Shown: positions 1 to 9,602, numbered from the stretch's first letter. The stretch is DNA of 64,000 bases from Mycobacterium basiliense (GCF_900292015.1 NZ_LR130759.1:5146001-5210000), one strand, 5' to 3'. Program-made: numbers and translations. Notes: a model not told the origin generated them from the letters alone.

Positions 1-884
1 GTTTCCTCCCTAAAACACTATTTTCATTAGGAACTTTCAACAACGGATTCAGTTGCTGAAGTAGACGATCGGAGACGTTAGGCCAGCATCAGGTCAGGAA
101 CACAGCCTCCGCAAAGGCTGTTCACTCCGCGGTCGGTAACAATTCACCAACGTCGTGACAAAACGCACATTTTATGAACCAGATGTGAGCATGCTATGAG
201 CTCTTGTGGTTTGAGTTTTATATGAGTTTCCAGCGAATTGTATTCTTACCGCTATAGTGCACGCACCCGTGATGCGTCGGCATTCCGGCTTCGCCGACCC
301 ATCGGTTGCCTGACCGGCGCGGCGCGGCGGATTCGATGTCCGGGGCCGCTCGGCATGCAGCGGGGTTACCGATGGCCTATCCCATTGATTCGCAACAGAT
401 TTAGATCTGACGATAACGGCCGTTTGGTGCCCCGCCACCCCAGCAAGCGGCCGCTGGAACGGCTGCGGGTCAGTCGGCTCCCAATAGTTTCCGCAGACCA
501 GAAATGGTCACGAATCTGTCGCTGGAACGGTTGAGCAGATTCCTAACTGCGGGAGCCGAATACCTCCCGGCGACTCATATTTTTGTCCGAGTTCCGTGAG
601 GACTGAACCACGATGGGCGTTTTTCAGGGACACCAAACGCGTCCGCGCGATCTCGGTCCGGCCCCACCTCGACCAGATGGGCGACGTTGACCGAATCGAA
701 TTCCGCAGAATGATGGGCGCCCGCCGGCGACGCGAATCGCCCGGAACGGCGCGCATCCGGTAACCCGCTGCAGATTCCACCCGGCCAGGCGGTGCCGAAA
801 GGAAAGCCACCGAAATAAAGGAAAACCAGTCGTGTCGCGCGCCCACCCGCTCGCGGTGAACGCGGCCTCGACGCACGTTGCGGT
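1..884. other. Gene-free flank with start region of an off-window minus-strand gene
   Basis: I see no convincing gene here. Bases 4-10, read on the minus strand, give GGGAGGA followed by AAC at the window edge. That is a strong ribosome-binding site for a minus-strand gene starting just left of base 1. In H37Rv the neighbour of lpqG on that side is a PE/PPE/Esx gene pair, so the off-window gene may be of that type; this is inference. Bases 1-260 are AT-richer than the rest of the window, as expected of a promoter region. A TATAGT on the plus strand at 253-258 could be a -10 box, but nothing downstream explains it. Confidence 0.5.
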
Positions 885-897
885 TAGGGTTCCGGGT

Positions 898-1653
898 ATG
901 CCGATGGTAAGGAGCGCTACCAAAGTGATCCGCTGGTTAGGTGGTTTCGTCGCGGCCGGCTTGGCAGTTGCCACGCTGTCGGCATGCGATTCCCATACTG
1001 CAGCTAACTCGGCGACGCCCAGTGCAAACCCGCGTCAAGTAACGGTGCTCGGGTCGGGACACGTCCAAGGCGTCCCGGACACGTTGACCGCCGATGTCGG
1101 AATTCAATTCACCGAGGACGATGTCACCCGCGCGATGAACCAGGCCAATGAGCGCCAGCAAGCGGTCATCAATGCGCTGGTGGGTGCCGGGTTGGACCGC
1201 AAGGACATCCGCACCACCGAGGTATCGCTGCAGCCGCAGTACAGCGCTCCGGAGCCGGGCGCGACCGCGACCATCGTCGGCTACCGCGCCGACAACGCCA
1301 TCGAGGTTACGATCCATCCGCCCGATGCCGCGTCGCGGCTGCTGGATGTCATCATTAACACCGGAGGCGACGCCACCCGGATAAGTTCGGTCAGCTACTC
1401 CATCGAGGATGACTCACAGCTGGTCAAGGACGCTCGCACCCGCGCCTTCGAAGACGCCAAGAACCGCGCCCAGCAATACGCTCAACTGTCGGGCCTGCGT
1501 CTGGGCAAGGTGCTGTCCATATCGGAGGCGTCCAGCGCCATCCCGCCCGCGGGTGGGCCGCCCGCGCCGGCGCCGCGTGCCACGATGGTGCCGCTAGAAC
1601 CGGGCCAGCAGACGGTGAGCTTTTCGGTGACCGCGGTGTGGGAGTTGACCTAG
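898..1653 (+). CDS. lpqG: Lipoprotein LpqG, SIMPL-domain (DUF541) periplasmic protein
   Basis: Probable exported lipoprotein of 251 residues. The N-terminus has basic residues, a hydrophobic stretch and a lipobox (LSAC) near residue 24, so the mature protein should be lipid-anchored outside the cytoplasmic membrane. The rest is one SIMPL (DUF541) domain, with typical text such as QVTVLGSGHVQGVPDT and the closing QQTVSFSVTAVWELT. The molecular role of this family is unclear. The start at 898 is chosen because it begins the signal peptide and a TAGGGT sits 7 nt upstream (885-890), suggesting a leaderless mRNA. An in-frame ATG at 904 and a longer frame from 832 are less likely. It converges on hpt with 15 bp between stops. 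Confidence 0.9.
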   Translation: MPMVRSATKVIRWLGGFVAAGLAVATLSACDSHTAANSATPSANPRQVTVLGSGHVQGVPDTLTADVGIQFTEDDVTRAMNQANERQQAVINALVGAGLDRKDIRTTEVSLQPQYSAPEPGATATIVGYRADNAIEVTIHPPDAASRLLDVIINTGGDATRISSVSYSIEDDSQLVKDARTRAFEDAKNRAQQYAQLSGLRLGKVLSISEASSAIPPAGGPPAPAPRATMVPLEPGQQTVSFSVTAVWELT

Positions 1654-1668
1654 GGCTTACTGGCAGGG

Positions 1669-2277
1669 CTATTGGTAAACCTTGGGGTCCAGGGTCCCGA
1701 TATAGGACAGGTCGCGATAGCGCTCGTCATAATCCAAGCCGTACCCGACGACGAATTCGTGGGAAATGTCGAACCCTACGTAGGCGATGTCGACGTTGGC
1801 GCGTACCGCGTCGGGTTTACGGAGCAGGGTGCACACGCGCAACGACTTCGGATGACGGCTTTTGAGATTGCGCAACAGCCAGGAAAGCGTCAGGCCCGAA
1901 TCGACAACGTCCTCGACGATCAGCACATCACGCCCATGGATGTCGCGGTCCAAGTCCTTGAGGATCCGCACCACCCCCGACGACGACGTCGACGATCCGT
2001 AGGAACTCACCGCCATGAACTCGAACTGGGTGGGCAGCGGAATGGCACGCGCCAGGTCGGTGACGAAGAGCACGGCGCCCTTCAGCACGGTGATCAACAG
2101 CAAATCCTGCCCGTCGGCGATCGACTGGTCGGCGTAGTCGTTGCCAATCTGGGCGCCCAGCTCGGCAACACGAAGCTGGATCTGCTCCTCAGTGAGTAGC
2201 ACGGATTTGATGTCGCCCGGGTACAGCTCCACCGCCTGTCCGGGGGTGATCGCCGAGGAACTCTGGGTCACGTCCAC
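1669..2277 (-). CDS. hpt: Hypoxanthine-guanine phosphoribosyltransferase
   Basis: Purine salvage enzyme that joins hypoxanthine or guanine to PRPP to make IMP or GMP in the cytoplasm. The PRPP-binding signature [13 protein letters not shown] lies at about residues 118-130, and the substrate loop [11 protein letters not shown] around 91-101. Length is 202 residues, as in the M. tuberculosis ortholog. The start is a GTG at 2277: the reading frame stays open far upstream into tilS, but homology begins at [14 protein letters not shown]. It is last in the run dacB2 > Rv3626c-like > tilS > hpt, 53 bp after tilS, so it is probably cotranscribed. The tilS-hpt pairing is common in bacteria. Confidence 0.96.
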   Translation of the reverse strand: MDVTQSSSAITPGQAVELYPGDIKSVLLTEEQIQLRVAELGAQIGNDYADQSIADGQDLLLITVLKGAVLFVTDLARAIPLPTQFEFMAVSSYGSSTSSSGVVRILKDLDRDIHGRDVLIVEDVVDSGLTLSWLLRNLKSRHPKSLRVCTLLRKPDAVRANVDIAYVGFDISHEFVVGYGLDYDERYRDLSYIGTLDPKVYQ

Positions 2278-2330
2278 AGCGTGCCATGTCCCCGGGTCGG
2301 CGACCAACGGCAGTCCCCGTTTTTGCGCCG

Positions 2331-3305
2331 TCAAACCGGCTCGCGCCGCAATGCCAGCGCGCCGTCGCTCCGTCCGACGACCAATCGCTGACCGCGCAAT
2401 GCCGACCCCACCGCCACTCCACCCTGACCACGCCAAGCGGTAACCAGCCTGTCCACCGCGCGGATCTGCTTGTCGGTCAGCCCAATCGCGCCGCCGTCCA
2501 ATAACCAGCTACGGATCACCCGCCGACGCACCGGGTCAGGCAGTAAGGCCAGCGCAGCGGCATCCAATGCGGAACCCGTGCTCACGTGCGGTCGCGCCTC
2601 GGCGGCACTCGCGTCGAGCAGATCGGTGTCCTCGCGCAGTGCCCTCGCCGTGCGGGCCAGCGCTTCGGCCACACCCCCGCCCAGCACATCCTCCAGCAGT
2701 GGCAGCACCTCCTGACGCAACCGAGTTCGGGTGAAGCGCCGATCGGTGTTGTGCGGATCCCGCCACGGCGAAAGCCCCAGTTCCCGGCACGCGGCATGGG
2801 TCACACTGCGTCGCACGCCCAGCAATGGCCGGCACCACGGAGGATCGTGCGGGCGCATCCCCGCAATCGACCGCGCCCCGGACCCACGGCCGAGGCCAAG
2901 CAGCACCGTCTCGGCCTGATCGTCGAGCGTGTGCGCCAACAGCACCGGGGCCTCCCGTCGGGCGGCATCTAGGGCCGTGTACCGGGCGGCGCGCGCCGCC
3001 GCCTCCGGGCCACCTGCCGGACCGCCCGGGTCACCCACCTGGACGCGAAGCACCTGCGCCGCTTTGCATCCCAGCGAGATCGCCTGCACCCGAGCGGTTT
3101 CCGCGATCCGGGCCGAATCGGCCTGCAATCCATGGTCGATGATCAGAGCGGTCGTGGGAAGCAGCGGCGCCGCGACGGCGGTCAGCGCAAGCGAATCCGG
3201 ACCCCCGGAAAGCCCGACGCACCAGCGGTCGGAGGTGGCGAGGAAGGTCGTCGCGAACTGCTCAGCCGCGCGGCGCAGCTGCGCTACAGCACCCTGTCGA
3301 TCCAT
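2331..3305 (-). CDS. tilS: tRNA(Ile)-lysidine synthase
   Basis: Adds lysine to the wobble cytidine of tRNA-Ile(CAU), changing both its charging and its decoding; this is essential for AUA reading. The ATP-pyrophosphatase P-loop GLSGGPDSL is at residues 31-39 and the [16 protein letters not shown] block follows in the middle of the catalytic domain. Length is 324 residues, the short actinobacterial form. The start codon lies inside the 3' end of the upstream gene (22-bp overlap), which implies translational coupling. Older annotation calls it mesJ. Confidence 0.95.
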   Translation of the reverse strand: MDRQGAVAQLRRAAEQFATTFLATSDRWCVGLSGGPDSLALTAVAAPLLPTTALIIDHGLQADSARIAETARVQAISLGCKAAQVLRVQVGDPGGPAGGPEAAARAARYTALDAARREAPVLLAHTLDDQAETVLLGLGRGSGARSIAGMRPHDPPWCRPLLGVRRSVTHAACRELGLSPWRDPHNTDRRFTRTRLRQEVLPLLEDVLGGGVAEALARTARALREDTDLLDASAAEARPHVSTGSALDAAALALLPDPVRRRVIRSWLLDGGAIGLTDKQIRAVDRLVTAWRGQGGVAVGSALRGQRLVVGRSDGALALRREPV

Positions 3306-4360
3306 CGCTGCGGGTTTTCGATCTCAGCTGGCAGGGGCAGCGCCTCCGGACCCGACCAGATCGTGTTGAACCGCTTCATACCGACCCGGCTCACCACATC
3401 GTCGACAAAGGCCTTACCGCGGGTGTATTGGCTGAGCTTGGCGTCAAAGCCCAACAGCGCACGCAACAGCCGTTGCAATGGCGGCTGCTTGCGTTGCCGG
3501 CGCTCGTCGAACCGGCGGCGGATCAGGGCCACCGACGGCACCACCACCGGCCCCACCGCATCCATGACATGCTCGGCGTGGCCTTCCAGCAGTGTGCCGA
3601 GCGCCAACAGCTGGTCCAGGGCCTGACGTTGCGGTTCGGATTGAACCGCACGTACCAGGCCCAGAATCCCCGTCGCGTTACCGCCGGCATCACCCGAGGA
3701 ATCCGCAGAATCGCCGCGGCTGCGCACGAAACTGGCCAGCCGGCTCACCACCTGCCCAATATCGTCGGCGGGCTCGCGGGTGAGTAATGACAGCGCATTC
3801 TGCATGTAGCCGGCCAGCCAGGGGTTCGCGGTGAACTGCACCCGGTGAGTGACCTCGTGCAGGCAGACCCACAGCCGGAAGTCGGAGGGATCGACCCGCA
3901 GTTGGCGCTCGACCGCAAGAACGTTGGGATACACCAGCAGCAGAGCCCCCGCCTCGGCCTCAGGAGCAGCGGCAGCCGCGAACGGATCGTACTGGCCCAA
4001 AATGCCCGAGGCCACGAACGCCAGCACGGCGCCCGTCTGAGCGCCGGTAATGCGGCCGGTGAGGAATCCTCGCGGCCGATCCGCACCGTTTGTCATCGCC
4101 CGCATCGATTCGGCGGCCGCGCGGACCCAGGCCGGGCGGTCGACGACGCGAGCCGACGACACCACGCCGTCGGCTATCAGGCCGGTAACCTCGCGCACCG
4201 GCGGTTCGGCCCGCTCCGCGGCGCGCATCAACTCGTCAATCACTTGGCGCCGGGTGTAATCGGTGGACGGCGGATCCGGACGGGCCAGCCGCTCGCCCAC
4301 CGTGGCCGCGAACTGCCAATCGACGGCGTTGCCGAGGGTCAGCTCCGACGATGTGGTCAC
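3284..4360 (-). CDS. Zincin-like DUF2342 protein (Rv3626c ortholog)
   Basis: Conserved actinobacterial protein of 358 residues. It carries an HExxH zinc-metallopeptidase-like motif (LHEVTHRVQF, residues 167-176) and belongs to the DUF2342 family, some members of which are labelled coenzyme F420 biosynthesis-associated. No substrate is established to my knowledge. No signal peptide or clear membrane segment is seen. The start is the GTG at 4360, which overlaps the TGA of dacB2 in the four bases GTGA, so translation is probably coupled. The 3' end overlaps tilS by 22 bp. A much longer open frame upstream runs antiparallel through dacB2 codons and is ignored. Confidence 0.88.
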   Translation of the reverse strand: MTTSSELTLGNAVDWQFAATVGERLARPDPPSTDYTRRQVIDELMRAAERAEPPVREVTGLIADGVVSSARVVDRPAWVRAAAESMRAMTNGADRPRGFLTGRITGAQTGAVLAFVASGILGQYDPFAAAAAPEAEAGALLLVYPNVLAVERQLRVDPSDFRLWVCLHEVTHRVQFTANPWLAGYMQNALSLLTREPADDIGQVVSRLASFVRSRGDSADSSGDAGGNATGILGLVRAVQSEPQRQALDQLLALGTLLEGHAEHVMDAVGPVVVPSVALIRRRFDERRQRKQPPLQRLLRALLGFDAKLSQYTRGKAFVDDVVSRVGMKRFNTIWSGPEALPLPAEIENPQRWIDRVL

Positions 4361-5742
4361 GTCGCGCACCCGCAGAACCACAACTTGGTGGCCAGCGCAT
4401 CCATCGCATTGCGACCGTTCGGACCGGCGTCGTTGGAGATGAACGCGAACGTGAGCACGCGTCCGCTGCTGTCGGTGACCACACCGACCAAGGAGTTGAC
4501 GGCGGTCAGCGAGCCCGTCTTGGCCCGCAACCAACCGGCCGGGCCCAGGTTGGTGGCGCGGTCGAGGAAGCGTTCGCCCAGCGTGCCGCTGCCGCCGGCG
4601 ATCGGCAGCAAATCCAGCATCGGCCGCAACGAGGGCTGGTCCGGTCCCGCCGCGGCCTGCATCGCGCCGTCCAGGGTCCGCGCCGTCAAACGGTCGGCGA
4701 CCGACAAACCGCTGGAATCCACCAGCGCCGCCCCGGCGGTGTCGATGTGTGCGGTGTTCAACCGAGTGGTCACCGCGTCGACCGCGCCGGTAAAGCTCTG
4801 CGGGCGATTGATGGCGGCCGCCACCTCGCGACCGATGCACTCGGCCATCACGTTGTCAGAGGCGTTCATCATTTCGGACAACCGTTCGATCAGCGGCGCC
4901 GACTGCACCACGGCCAACTGCCGTGCACCAGCTGGAGCCTGACCGATAGTCACCGATACCGGATCCAGGCCGAGGGCTTTCGCCAGTTCGCGTCCGGCGT
5001 CCAGGGCGGGTGTGCGTGATCGTCTGGAGTTGACGGTTGTCGGTTGGATACGCCCGGCATCGATCATGGCCGCCTCGATCGGTGCGATATCACCGTTGTC
5101 GATGTCCGCGGGGTCCCATCCGGGCGCCATCGTCGGCCCCGAGTACGCGGAGATGTCGACCTGCACCGCCGTCGGCGTCATGCCGCTGCGGCGGATTTGT
5201 TCCACCAGGCCACTGATGCGGGCGGCACCGCGGTACCAGGTGTCGACACCCGGTGGCGCCGCCGACAGCGTCGGGTCCCCGGCGCCCACCAGTACCACCG
5301 GCCCCTGGGCATTTCGACTGCCGGCCACCACCCGAGTGCTGATCCGCGCCTGCCGGTCCAGTGTGAGCAGTGCCGCCGTGGCGGTCAGAACCTTGTTCGT
5401 CGATGCGGGCACCAGTGGCAGGTCATCGAGCTGGCGCCACAGTTCCTGCCCGGTCAAGGCATCGCTGACCCGTCCGCCCAACGTGCCCAAGTTGGGATCC
5501 GCGGCGACTTGGGCGAGCGCCGCGGCCACCGCACCCGCAATAGGTGCGGTGGCGGTCTCTGCCACTGGGGTCACCCCCGGCTTGACCGTCGGAGGTCGCG
5601 GTGGCGGAACGGGCAAACGCCCACCGGCGCCGTGCCTACCGGTAGTAAAAAACGCTGCGGCCGCCACCACGGCGGCGACAAACGCCAGCACCGCCACCCC
5701 AACCAACACGTGGGTGGTTTTTCGCCAACGTTTGGGTCCCAT
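4357..5742 (-). CDS. dacB2: D-alanyl-D-alanine carboxypeptidase/endopeptidase, PBP4 family (S13)
   Basis: Periplasmic low-molecular-weight penicillin-binding protein that trims D-Ala from peptidoglycan stems and may cut cross-links. All three active-site motifs are visible: STNK (nucleophile Ser and Lys) near residue 114, SDN in MMNASDNVMAE, and KTG in LRAKTGSL. An N-terminal membrane anchor (about residues 10-32) is followed by a proline-rich linker. The start at 5742 has an AGGAG site 5 nt upstream and gives 461 residues, matching the M. tuberculosis ortholog. It heads the operon with the DUF2342 gene, tilS and hpt, and is divergent from ppa across 142 bp. Confidence 0.93.
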   Translation of the reverse strand: MGPKRWRKTTHVLVGVAVLAFVAAVVAAAAFFTTGRHGAGGRLPVPPPRPPTVKPGVTPVAETATAPIAGAVAAALAQVAADPNLGTLGGRVSDALTGQELWRQLDDLPLVPASTNKVLTATAALLTLDRQARISTRVVAGSRNAQGPVVLVGAGDPTLSAAPPGVDTWYRGAARISGLVEQIRRSGMTPTAVQVDISAYSGPTMAPGWDPADIDNGDIAPIEAAMIDAGRIQPTTVNSRRSRTPALDAGRELAKALGLDPVSVTIGQAPAGARQLAVVQSAPLIERLSEMMNASDNVMAECIGREVAAAINRPQSFTGAVDAVTTRLNTAHIDTAGAALVDSSGLSVADRLTARTLDGAMQAAAGPDQPSLRPMLDLLPIAGGSGTLGERFLDRATNLGPAGWLRAKTGSLTAVNSLVGVVTDSSGRVLTFAFISNDAGPNGRNAMDALATKLWFCGCAT

Positions 5743-5884
5743 GGAGTCTCCTGTCAATCTGCGTCCCATTGTGCCGAACCAGCCACGCATCAGGTCCACA
5801 GGACCGCTGCACTAGGGTGTCACCCGACGCATTTGACCTACTCCCAGGCCTCTTTTGGCCTCGCTCAGGCAAAGGAGCCACGCG

Positions 5885-6373
5885 ATGCAATTCGACGTGA
5901 CTATCGAAATTCCGAAGGGCCAGCGCAACAAGTACGAGGTCGATCACGAGACCGGCCGGGTGAAGCTGGATCGCTACCTTTTCACCCCGATGGCGTATCC
6001 GACCGACTACGGGTTTATTGAGGACACCCTGGGCGAAGACGGCGACCCGCTGGACGCGCTGGTGCTGCTGCCCGAGCCGCTGTTTCCCGGCGTGTTGGTG
6101 GAGGCCCGTCCGGTGGGAATGTTTCGGATGGTGGACGAGAAGGGTGGCGACGACAAGGTGCTGTGCGTCCCGGCCGGCGACCACCGTTGGGATCACATCC
6201 AGGACATCGCCGATGTACCGGCCTTCGAACTCGAAGCGATCAAGCACTTCTTTGTGCATTACAAAGACCTCGAACCGGGCAAGTTCGTCAAGGCGGCCGA
6301 CTGGGTCGGCAAGACGGAGGCCGAGGCCGAGGTGCAGCGATCTGTGGAGCGCTTCAAGACCAACGGGCATTGA
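5885..6373 (+). CDS. ppa: Inorganic pyrophosphatase
   Basis: Family I soluble pyrophosphatase, 162 residues. It hydrolyses PPi to two phosphates and so drives biosynthetic reactions. The signature [12 protein letters not shown] holds the metal-binding aspartates, and [14 protein letters not shown] precedes it as usual. The start has AAGGAG 7-8 nt upstream. It is monocistronic between the divergent dacB2 operon and the convergent DUF475 gene, which ends only 11 bp away. Confidence 0.97.
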   Translation: MQFDVTIEIPKGQRNKYEVDHETGRVKLDRYLFTPMAYPTDYGFIEDTLGEDGDPLDALVLLPEPLFPGVLVEARPVGMFRMVDEKGGDDKVLCVPAGDHRWDHIQDIADVPAFELEAIKHFFVHYKDLEPGKFVKAADWVGKTEAEAEVQRSVERFKTNGH

Positions 6374-6384
6374 TCCGCCAAGCT

Positions 6385-7467
6385 TCACCGCGCGACCCGG
6401 CGGTTGCGCACCACACTGTTGGTGAACGCCGCGCCGATGAACACCACGCCGATCGAGGCGGTGATCCACTCTGGGATCTGCAGGCGGTGGTTGATGGACA
6501 TCAGCATGATCACCGCCAGCGCGCCGATGGCCCAGTGCGCACCGTGTTCCAGGTAGATGTAGCGGTCCACGGCGTCGTGGCGGACCAGATAGATCGTGAT
6601 GGAACGGACGAACATGGCACCCACCAGGCCCAGACCCAGCGCGATGATAATCGGGTCGCTGGTGATCGCGAAGGCTCCGGTGACTCCGTCCAGGGAGAAG
6701 GACGCGTCGAGCACCTCCAGATAGAGGAACAACGTGAAGCCCGCCTTACCCACCGCCCCCGCTACACCATGCTGTGGCGGTGTAGCGCCGGGCTCCACGG
6801 GCTGAAACACCCGGCTCAAACCGTTAACGATCAGGTAGGTCACTAGGCCCAGCAGCCCAGCCACCATGACCGTCGCCAGCTCGTCATCGGTGCCAGTTGC
6901 CGCTGGGCCAACGACGACCAGCGCCAGACAGGCCGCCATCACGTGGACTTGACCGAGCCGGCCCACCCGGGCAAACGGGGCCTCAATCCACTTCAGCCAC
7001 TTGATATCGCGTTCGTTGAAAACAAAGTCCAAAAACAGCGTCAGCAGGAACATCCCTCCGAATGCCGCGATCTGCGGGTGCGCGGCGGCAATCAGCGTTG
7101 TATAGCTCGGCGAGCCATCGGGGAATTCCTGTGCGCCGTCGGGCGGCGGATGCAGCGCCAGATTCATTGCGTGCACGGGGTTGAGCCCGGCGGTGGCCCA
7201 GACCAGACCCAGCGGAAAGACCAGCCGCATCCCGAACACCGCGATCAAAATGCCGATCGTGAGGAACATTTGCTGCCAGAACCGGCTCATTTGCTTCAGG
7301 ATCGTGGCGTTGATGATGGCGTTGTCGAACGACAGCGACACCTCGAGGACCGCGAGCACCGCCAGCAGGAAGAGAGCCGTCGGCCCGCCGTGCCAATAGC
7401 CGATGGAAAATGCCGCGACGGTTACCAGCAGCGATAACCCGAACACACGGATCCACGTAGTGGTCAT
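6385..7467 (-). CDS. TerC-like DUF475 integral membrane protein (Rv3629c ortholog)
   Basis: Polytopic membrane protein of 360 residues in the DUF475 branch of the TerC superfamily. Two half-repeats each hold an acidic membrane motif: LEVSLSFDNAIINATIL near the N-terminus and LEVLDASFSLDGVTGAFAIT near the C-terminus. TerC relatives are linked to tellurite resistance or metal export, so metal handling is plausible, but no substrate can be read from the sequence. The start at 7467 has AAAGGA upstream. The frame is open for 157 more codons upstream, but that stretch looks non-homologous and overlaps type VII remnants on the other strand. Confidence 0.85.
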   Translation of the reverse strand: MTTTWIRVFGLSLLVTVAAFSIGYWHGGPTALFLLAVLAVLEVSLSFDNAIINATILKQMSRFWQQMFLTIGILIAVFGMRLVFPLGLVWATAGLNPVHAMNLALHPPPDGAQEFPDGSPSYTTLIAAAHPQIAAFGGMFLLTLFLDFVFNERDIKWLKWIEAPFARVGRLGQVHVMAACLALVVVGPAATGTDDELATVMVAGLLGLVTYLIVNGLSRVFQPVEPGATPPQHGVAGAVGKAGFTLFLYLEVLDASFSLDGVTGAFAITSDPIIIALGLGLVGAMFVRSITIYLVRHDAVDRYIYLEHGAHWAIGALAVIMLMSINHRLQIPEWITASIGVVFIGAAFTNSVVRNRRVAR

Positions 7468-7725
7468 GGGTCCTTTCCGAGCGCCGACCGGAATACTGCG
7501 ACCGGATGTCGGCTTCACGATGCCGGCCCAGACATCGGCTGGCCTGTACATTTCATCTTTACCCAAGAGCTCCTCGAGCCAGGCCTGAGACACTCCCCTC
7601 ACCGACGACTCAACCAGATCCGCGATGGTTGCCGTGATCGGAGTCACCCGGACAGTCACAGACCCAGCAGTGTGCAGGACCATTCCCGTGTCAAACGCCA
7701 GCGGGCGAGATGGTCCCGGAGTTTC

Positions 7726-7992
7726 CCGGAGGGTGCGATATCGGTGCCGCCAACCTGGACGGGATCGCTGTCCACCGCGATGGCGTTTCGGCGATGTCGG
7801 GGCCGAGCCCCGGCGAGCATCGCCACGGCAGCGGCCGCCCCCACCGGCGCCGGCGGCACGCCGACGATGCCCATGGGAACTGGCGCCGGGGCCGGCACGC
7901 CCGGCGGGATGCTGGGCCGCGGTGGAGCCAATCCGCATGTGGTCTAGTCACGGCCCAGCGTTATACCGCGGCTCGAGGCGGATAGGGGGTGA
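7726..7992 (+). pseudogene. Remnant of a PPE-SVP protein C-terminus
   Basis: A short plus-strand reading stretch carries the hallmarks of the C-terminal end of a PPE-SVP protein: the SVP box ISVPPTW at 7738-7758, an Ala/Gly/Met/Pro-rich tail, and the closing RPSVIPRLEADRG just before a TGA at 7990. A TAG at 7945-7947 interrupts the tail between PHVV and SRPSVIPR. No PPE N-terminal domain of about 180 residues is found upstream. I therefore read this as a decayed fragment of a type VII secretion substrate. Family recognition is from memory of conserved PPE-SVP tails. Confidence 0.6.
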
Positions 7993-8017
7993 TCGATCGG
8001 AGGGCCACCGGTGACTT

Positions 8018-8218
8018 GTGGGCGGTGCGGGTTCGGTAGCCTGCCAAGAGTTCAGCACCCGGTTGGGCCGCAACCTCCAGGCGATCTACCGGCAAGCCGA
8101 CTCACATGGGCAACAGGTGCACGCCGCCGGCAACAACCTGGCGCAAACCGACTCGGCGGTGGGTTCCAGCTGGGCGCGATTGAGCGGCGTCGCGAGGGCA
8201 GGCGCGCGGCCCGCATAG
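8018..8218 (+). pseudogene. Probable C-terminal fragment of an EspC-like small type VII secretion target
   Basis: Open stretch of 66 codons starting at a GTG. Its central part (STRLGRNLQAIYRQADSHG, then NNLAQTDSAVGSSWA) resembles the end of the small helical EspC-like type VII targets, which typically close on a sequence like TDSAVGSSWA. Here the frame runs 13 codons past that point, suggesting a lost stop, and the N-terminal half is missing. It follows the PPE-SVP remnant in the same orientation. This could instead be a short intact gene of unknown type; the family call is tentative. Confidence 0.4.
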
Positions 8219-8282
8219 TATTTGCAAGCGTGGCTTCAAACGCGGTGCCGAATCGGCTCAGCTGGCGGTTAGTGCAGCCAGG

Positions 8283-9557
8283 GTGACAGAAGTCGGGGGT
8301 ACGGCGGGCGCTGCGGGTGTCTCCGGGGGGGCGATCGCACGCGGCAGCGTCGCGCGGGTGGGCACCGCGACCGCGGTAACCGCGCTGTGCGGTTACACCG
8401 TGATCTATTTGGCTGCCCGCAATCTGGCACCGAGCGGTTTCTCGGTGTTCGGGGTGTTCTGGGGCGCGTTCGGACTGGTCACCGGCGCCGCCAACGGCCT
8501 GCTGCAGGAATCCACCCGGGAAGTCCGCTCGATGCAGTACATGGACGTCGTGCCGGACGGTGGCCGCACCCATCCCCTGCGGGTCGCCGCGACGATCGGC
8601 GTGGTTTCGGCCGTGGTGATTGCCGGCAGTTCACCGCTGTGGAGCGGGCGAGTGTTTGTCGAAGCGCGCTGGCTGTCGGTGATACTGCTCAGCTTTGGGC
8701 TCGTCGGATTCTGTCTACATGCCACGCTGCTGGGCATGCTGGCCGGCACCAACCGGTGGACCCAGTACGGATCGCTGATGGTCACCGATGCGGTCATCCG
8801 GGTCGCGGTTGCCGCCGCGACGTTTGTCATCGGCTGGGGCCTGGTCGGGTTTCTGTGGGCAACCGTGGCCGGTTCGTTGGCCTGGCTGATCATGCTGGTG
8901 TCCTCACCCACCACGCGCACCGCGGCGCACCTGCTGACACCTGGCAACACCGCGACATTCCTTCGGGGCGCTGCTCATTCGATCACCGCGGCGGGCGCTA
9001 GTGCGATTCTGGTGATGGGTTTCCCGGTGCTACTCAAGGTCACCTCAGACCAGCTCGGCACCCAGGGCGGCGTCGTCATTCTGGCTGTGACGTTGACCCG
9101 TGCGCCGCTACTGGTGCCGCTAACAGCCATGCAGGGCAACCTCATCGCTCACTTCGTCGACCAGAGCACTCACCGGCTTCGGGCGCTGATTTCGCCCGCG
9201 GCGGTGATCGGCGGGATCGGCGCGGTCGGCGTGCTGGCGGCGGGCATGGTCGGCCCGTGGGTGCTGCGTGTCGCGTTTGGGCAGGAATATCAGGCCAGCA
9301 GTGCGCTGCTGGCCTGGCTAACGGCCGCAGCGGTAGCCATCGCCATGTTGACGCTCACCGGTGCCGGCACGGTGGCCGCCGCGTTGCATCGTGCCTACGC
9401 GGTGGGCTGGGTCGGCGCGACCGTGGCCTCGGGCCTGTTACTGCTATTGCCGCTGCCCTTGGAAGCCCGCACCGTGATCGCGTTGTTGTGCGGTCCGCTG
9501 GTGGGAATCGGCGTTCATCTAGCGGCGTTGGCGCGCGTCGGACCCTTGAGCAGGTGA
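8283..9557 (+). CDS. Polytopic flippase-like membrane protein (Rv3630 ortholog)
   Basis: Integral membrane protein of 424 residues with about a dozen hydrophobic segments spread over its whole length. Its overall pattern, with small-residue-rich helices, resembles polysaccharide exporters of the MOP/MurJ-Wzx superfamily. It lies 45 bp upstream of ppgS, the enzyme that makes polyprenyl-phosphate GalNAc, so an attractive inference is that it helps move that lipid-linked sugar across the membrane. That has not been shown as far as I know. The GTG start follows CCAGGG. No catalytic motif is present. Confidence 0.8.
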   Translation: MTEVGGTAGAAGVSGGAIARGSVARVGTATAVTALCGYTVIYLAARNLAPSGFSVFGVFWGAFGLVTGAANGLLQESTREVRSMQYMDVVPDGGRTHPLRVAATIGVVSAVVIAGSSPLWSGRVFVEARWLSVILLSFGLVGFCLHATLLGMLAGTNRWTQYGSLMVTDAVIRVAVAAATFVIGWGLVGFLWATVAGSLAWLIMLVSSPTTRTAAHLLTPGNTATFLRGAAHSITAAGASAILVMGFPVLLKVTSDQLGTQGGVVILAVTLTRAPLLVPLTAMQGNLIAHFVDQSTHRLRALISPAAVIGGIGAVGVLAAGMVGPWVLRVAFGQEYQASSALLAWLTAAAVAIAMLTLTGAGTVAAALHRAYAVGWVGATVASGLLLLLPLPLEARTVIALLCGPLVGIGVHLAALARVGPLSR

Positions 9558-9602
9558 CGAACCCGATCGAGCGTGTAACTTGTGGGCTTGGATGGCCTTG
9601 AA

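Noticed and set aside
180..200. A TGTGAGCATGCTATGAGC stretch as a Crp site
   Set aside because: Only one half matches the TGTGA-N6-TCACA consensus; the second half is wrong.
504..599. A 31-codon frame MVTNLSLERLSRFL in the left gene-free flank
   Set aside because: No ribosome-binding site and no partner; a chance frame is as likely. The adjacent stretch 600-750 also reads plausibly for short runs, but in shifting frames.
3845..6021. Several 220-365-codon plus-strand frames antisense to the DUF2342 gene and dacB2
   Set aside because: Shadow frames of well-supported genes, without ribosome-binding sites or recognisable domains.
7468..7938. N-terminal extension of the DUF475 protein by 157 residues
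   Set aside because: The start at 7467 has a ribosome-binding site and begins the first membrane helix; the extension overlaps the PPE-like remnant on the other strand and has low-complexity sequence.
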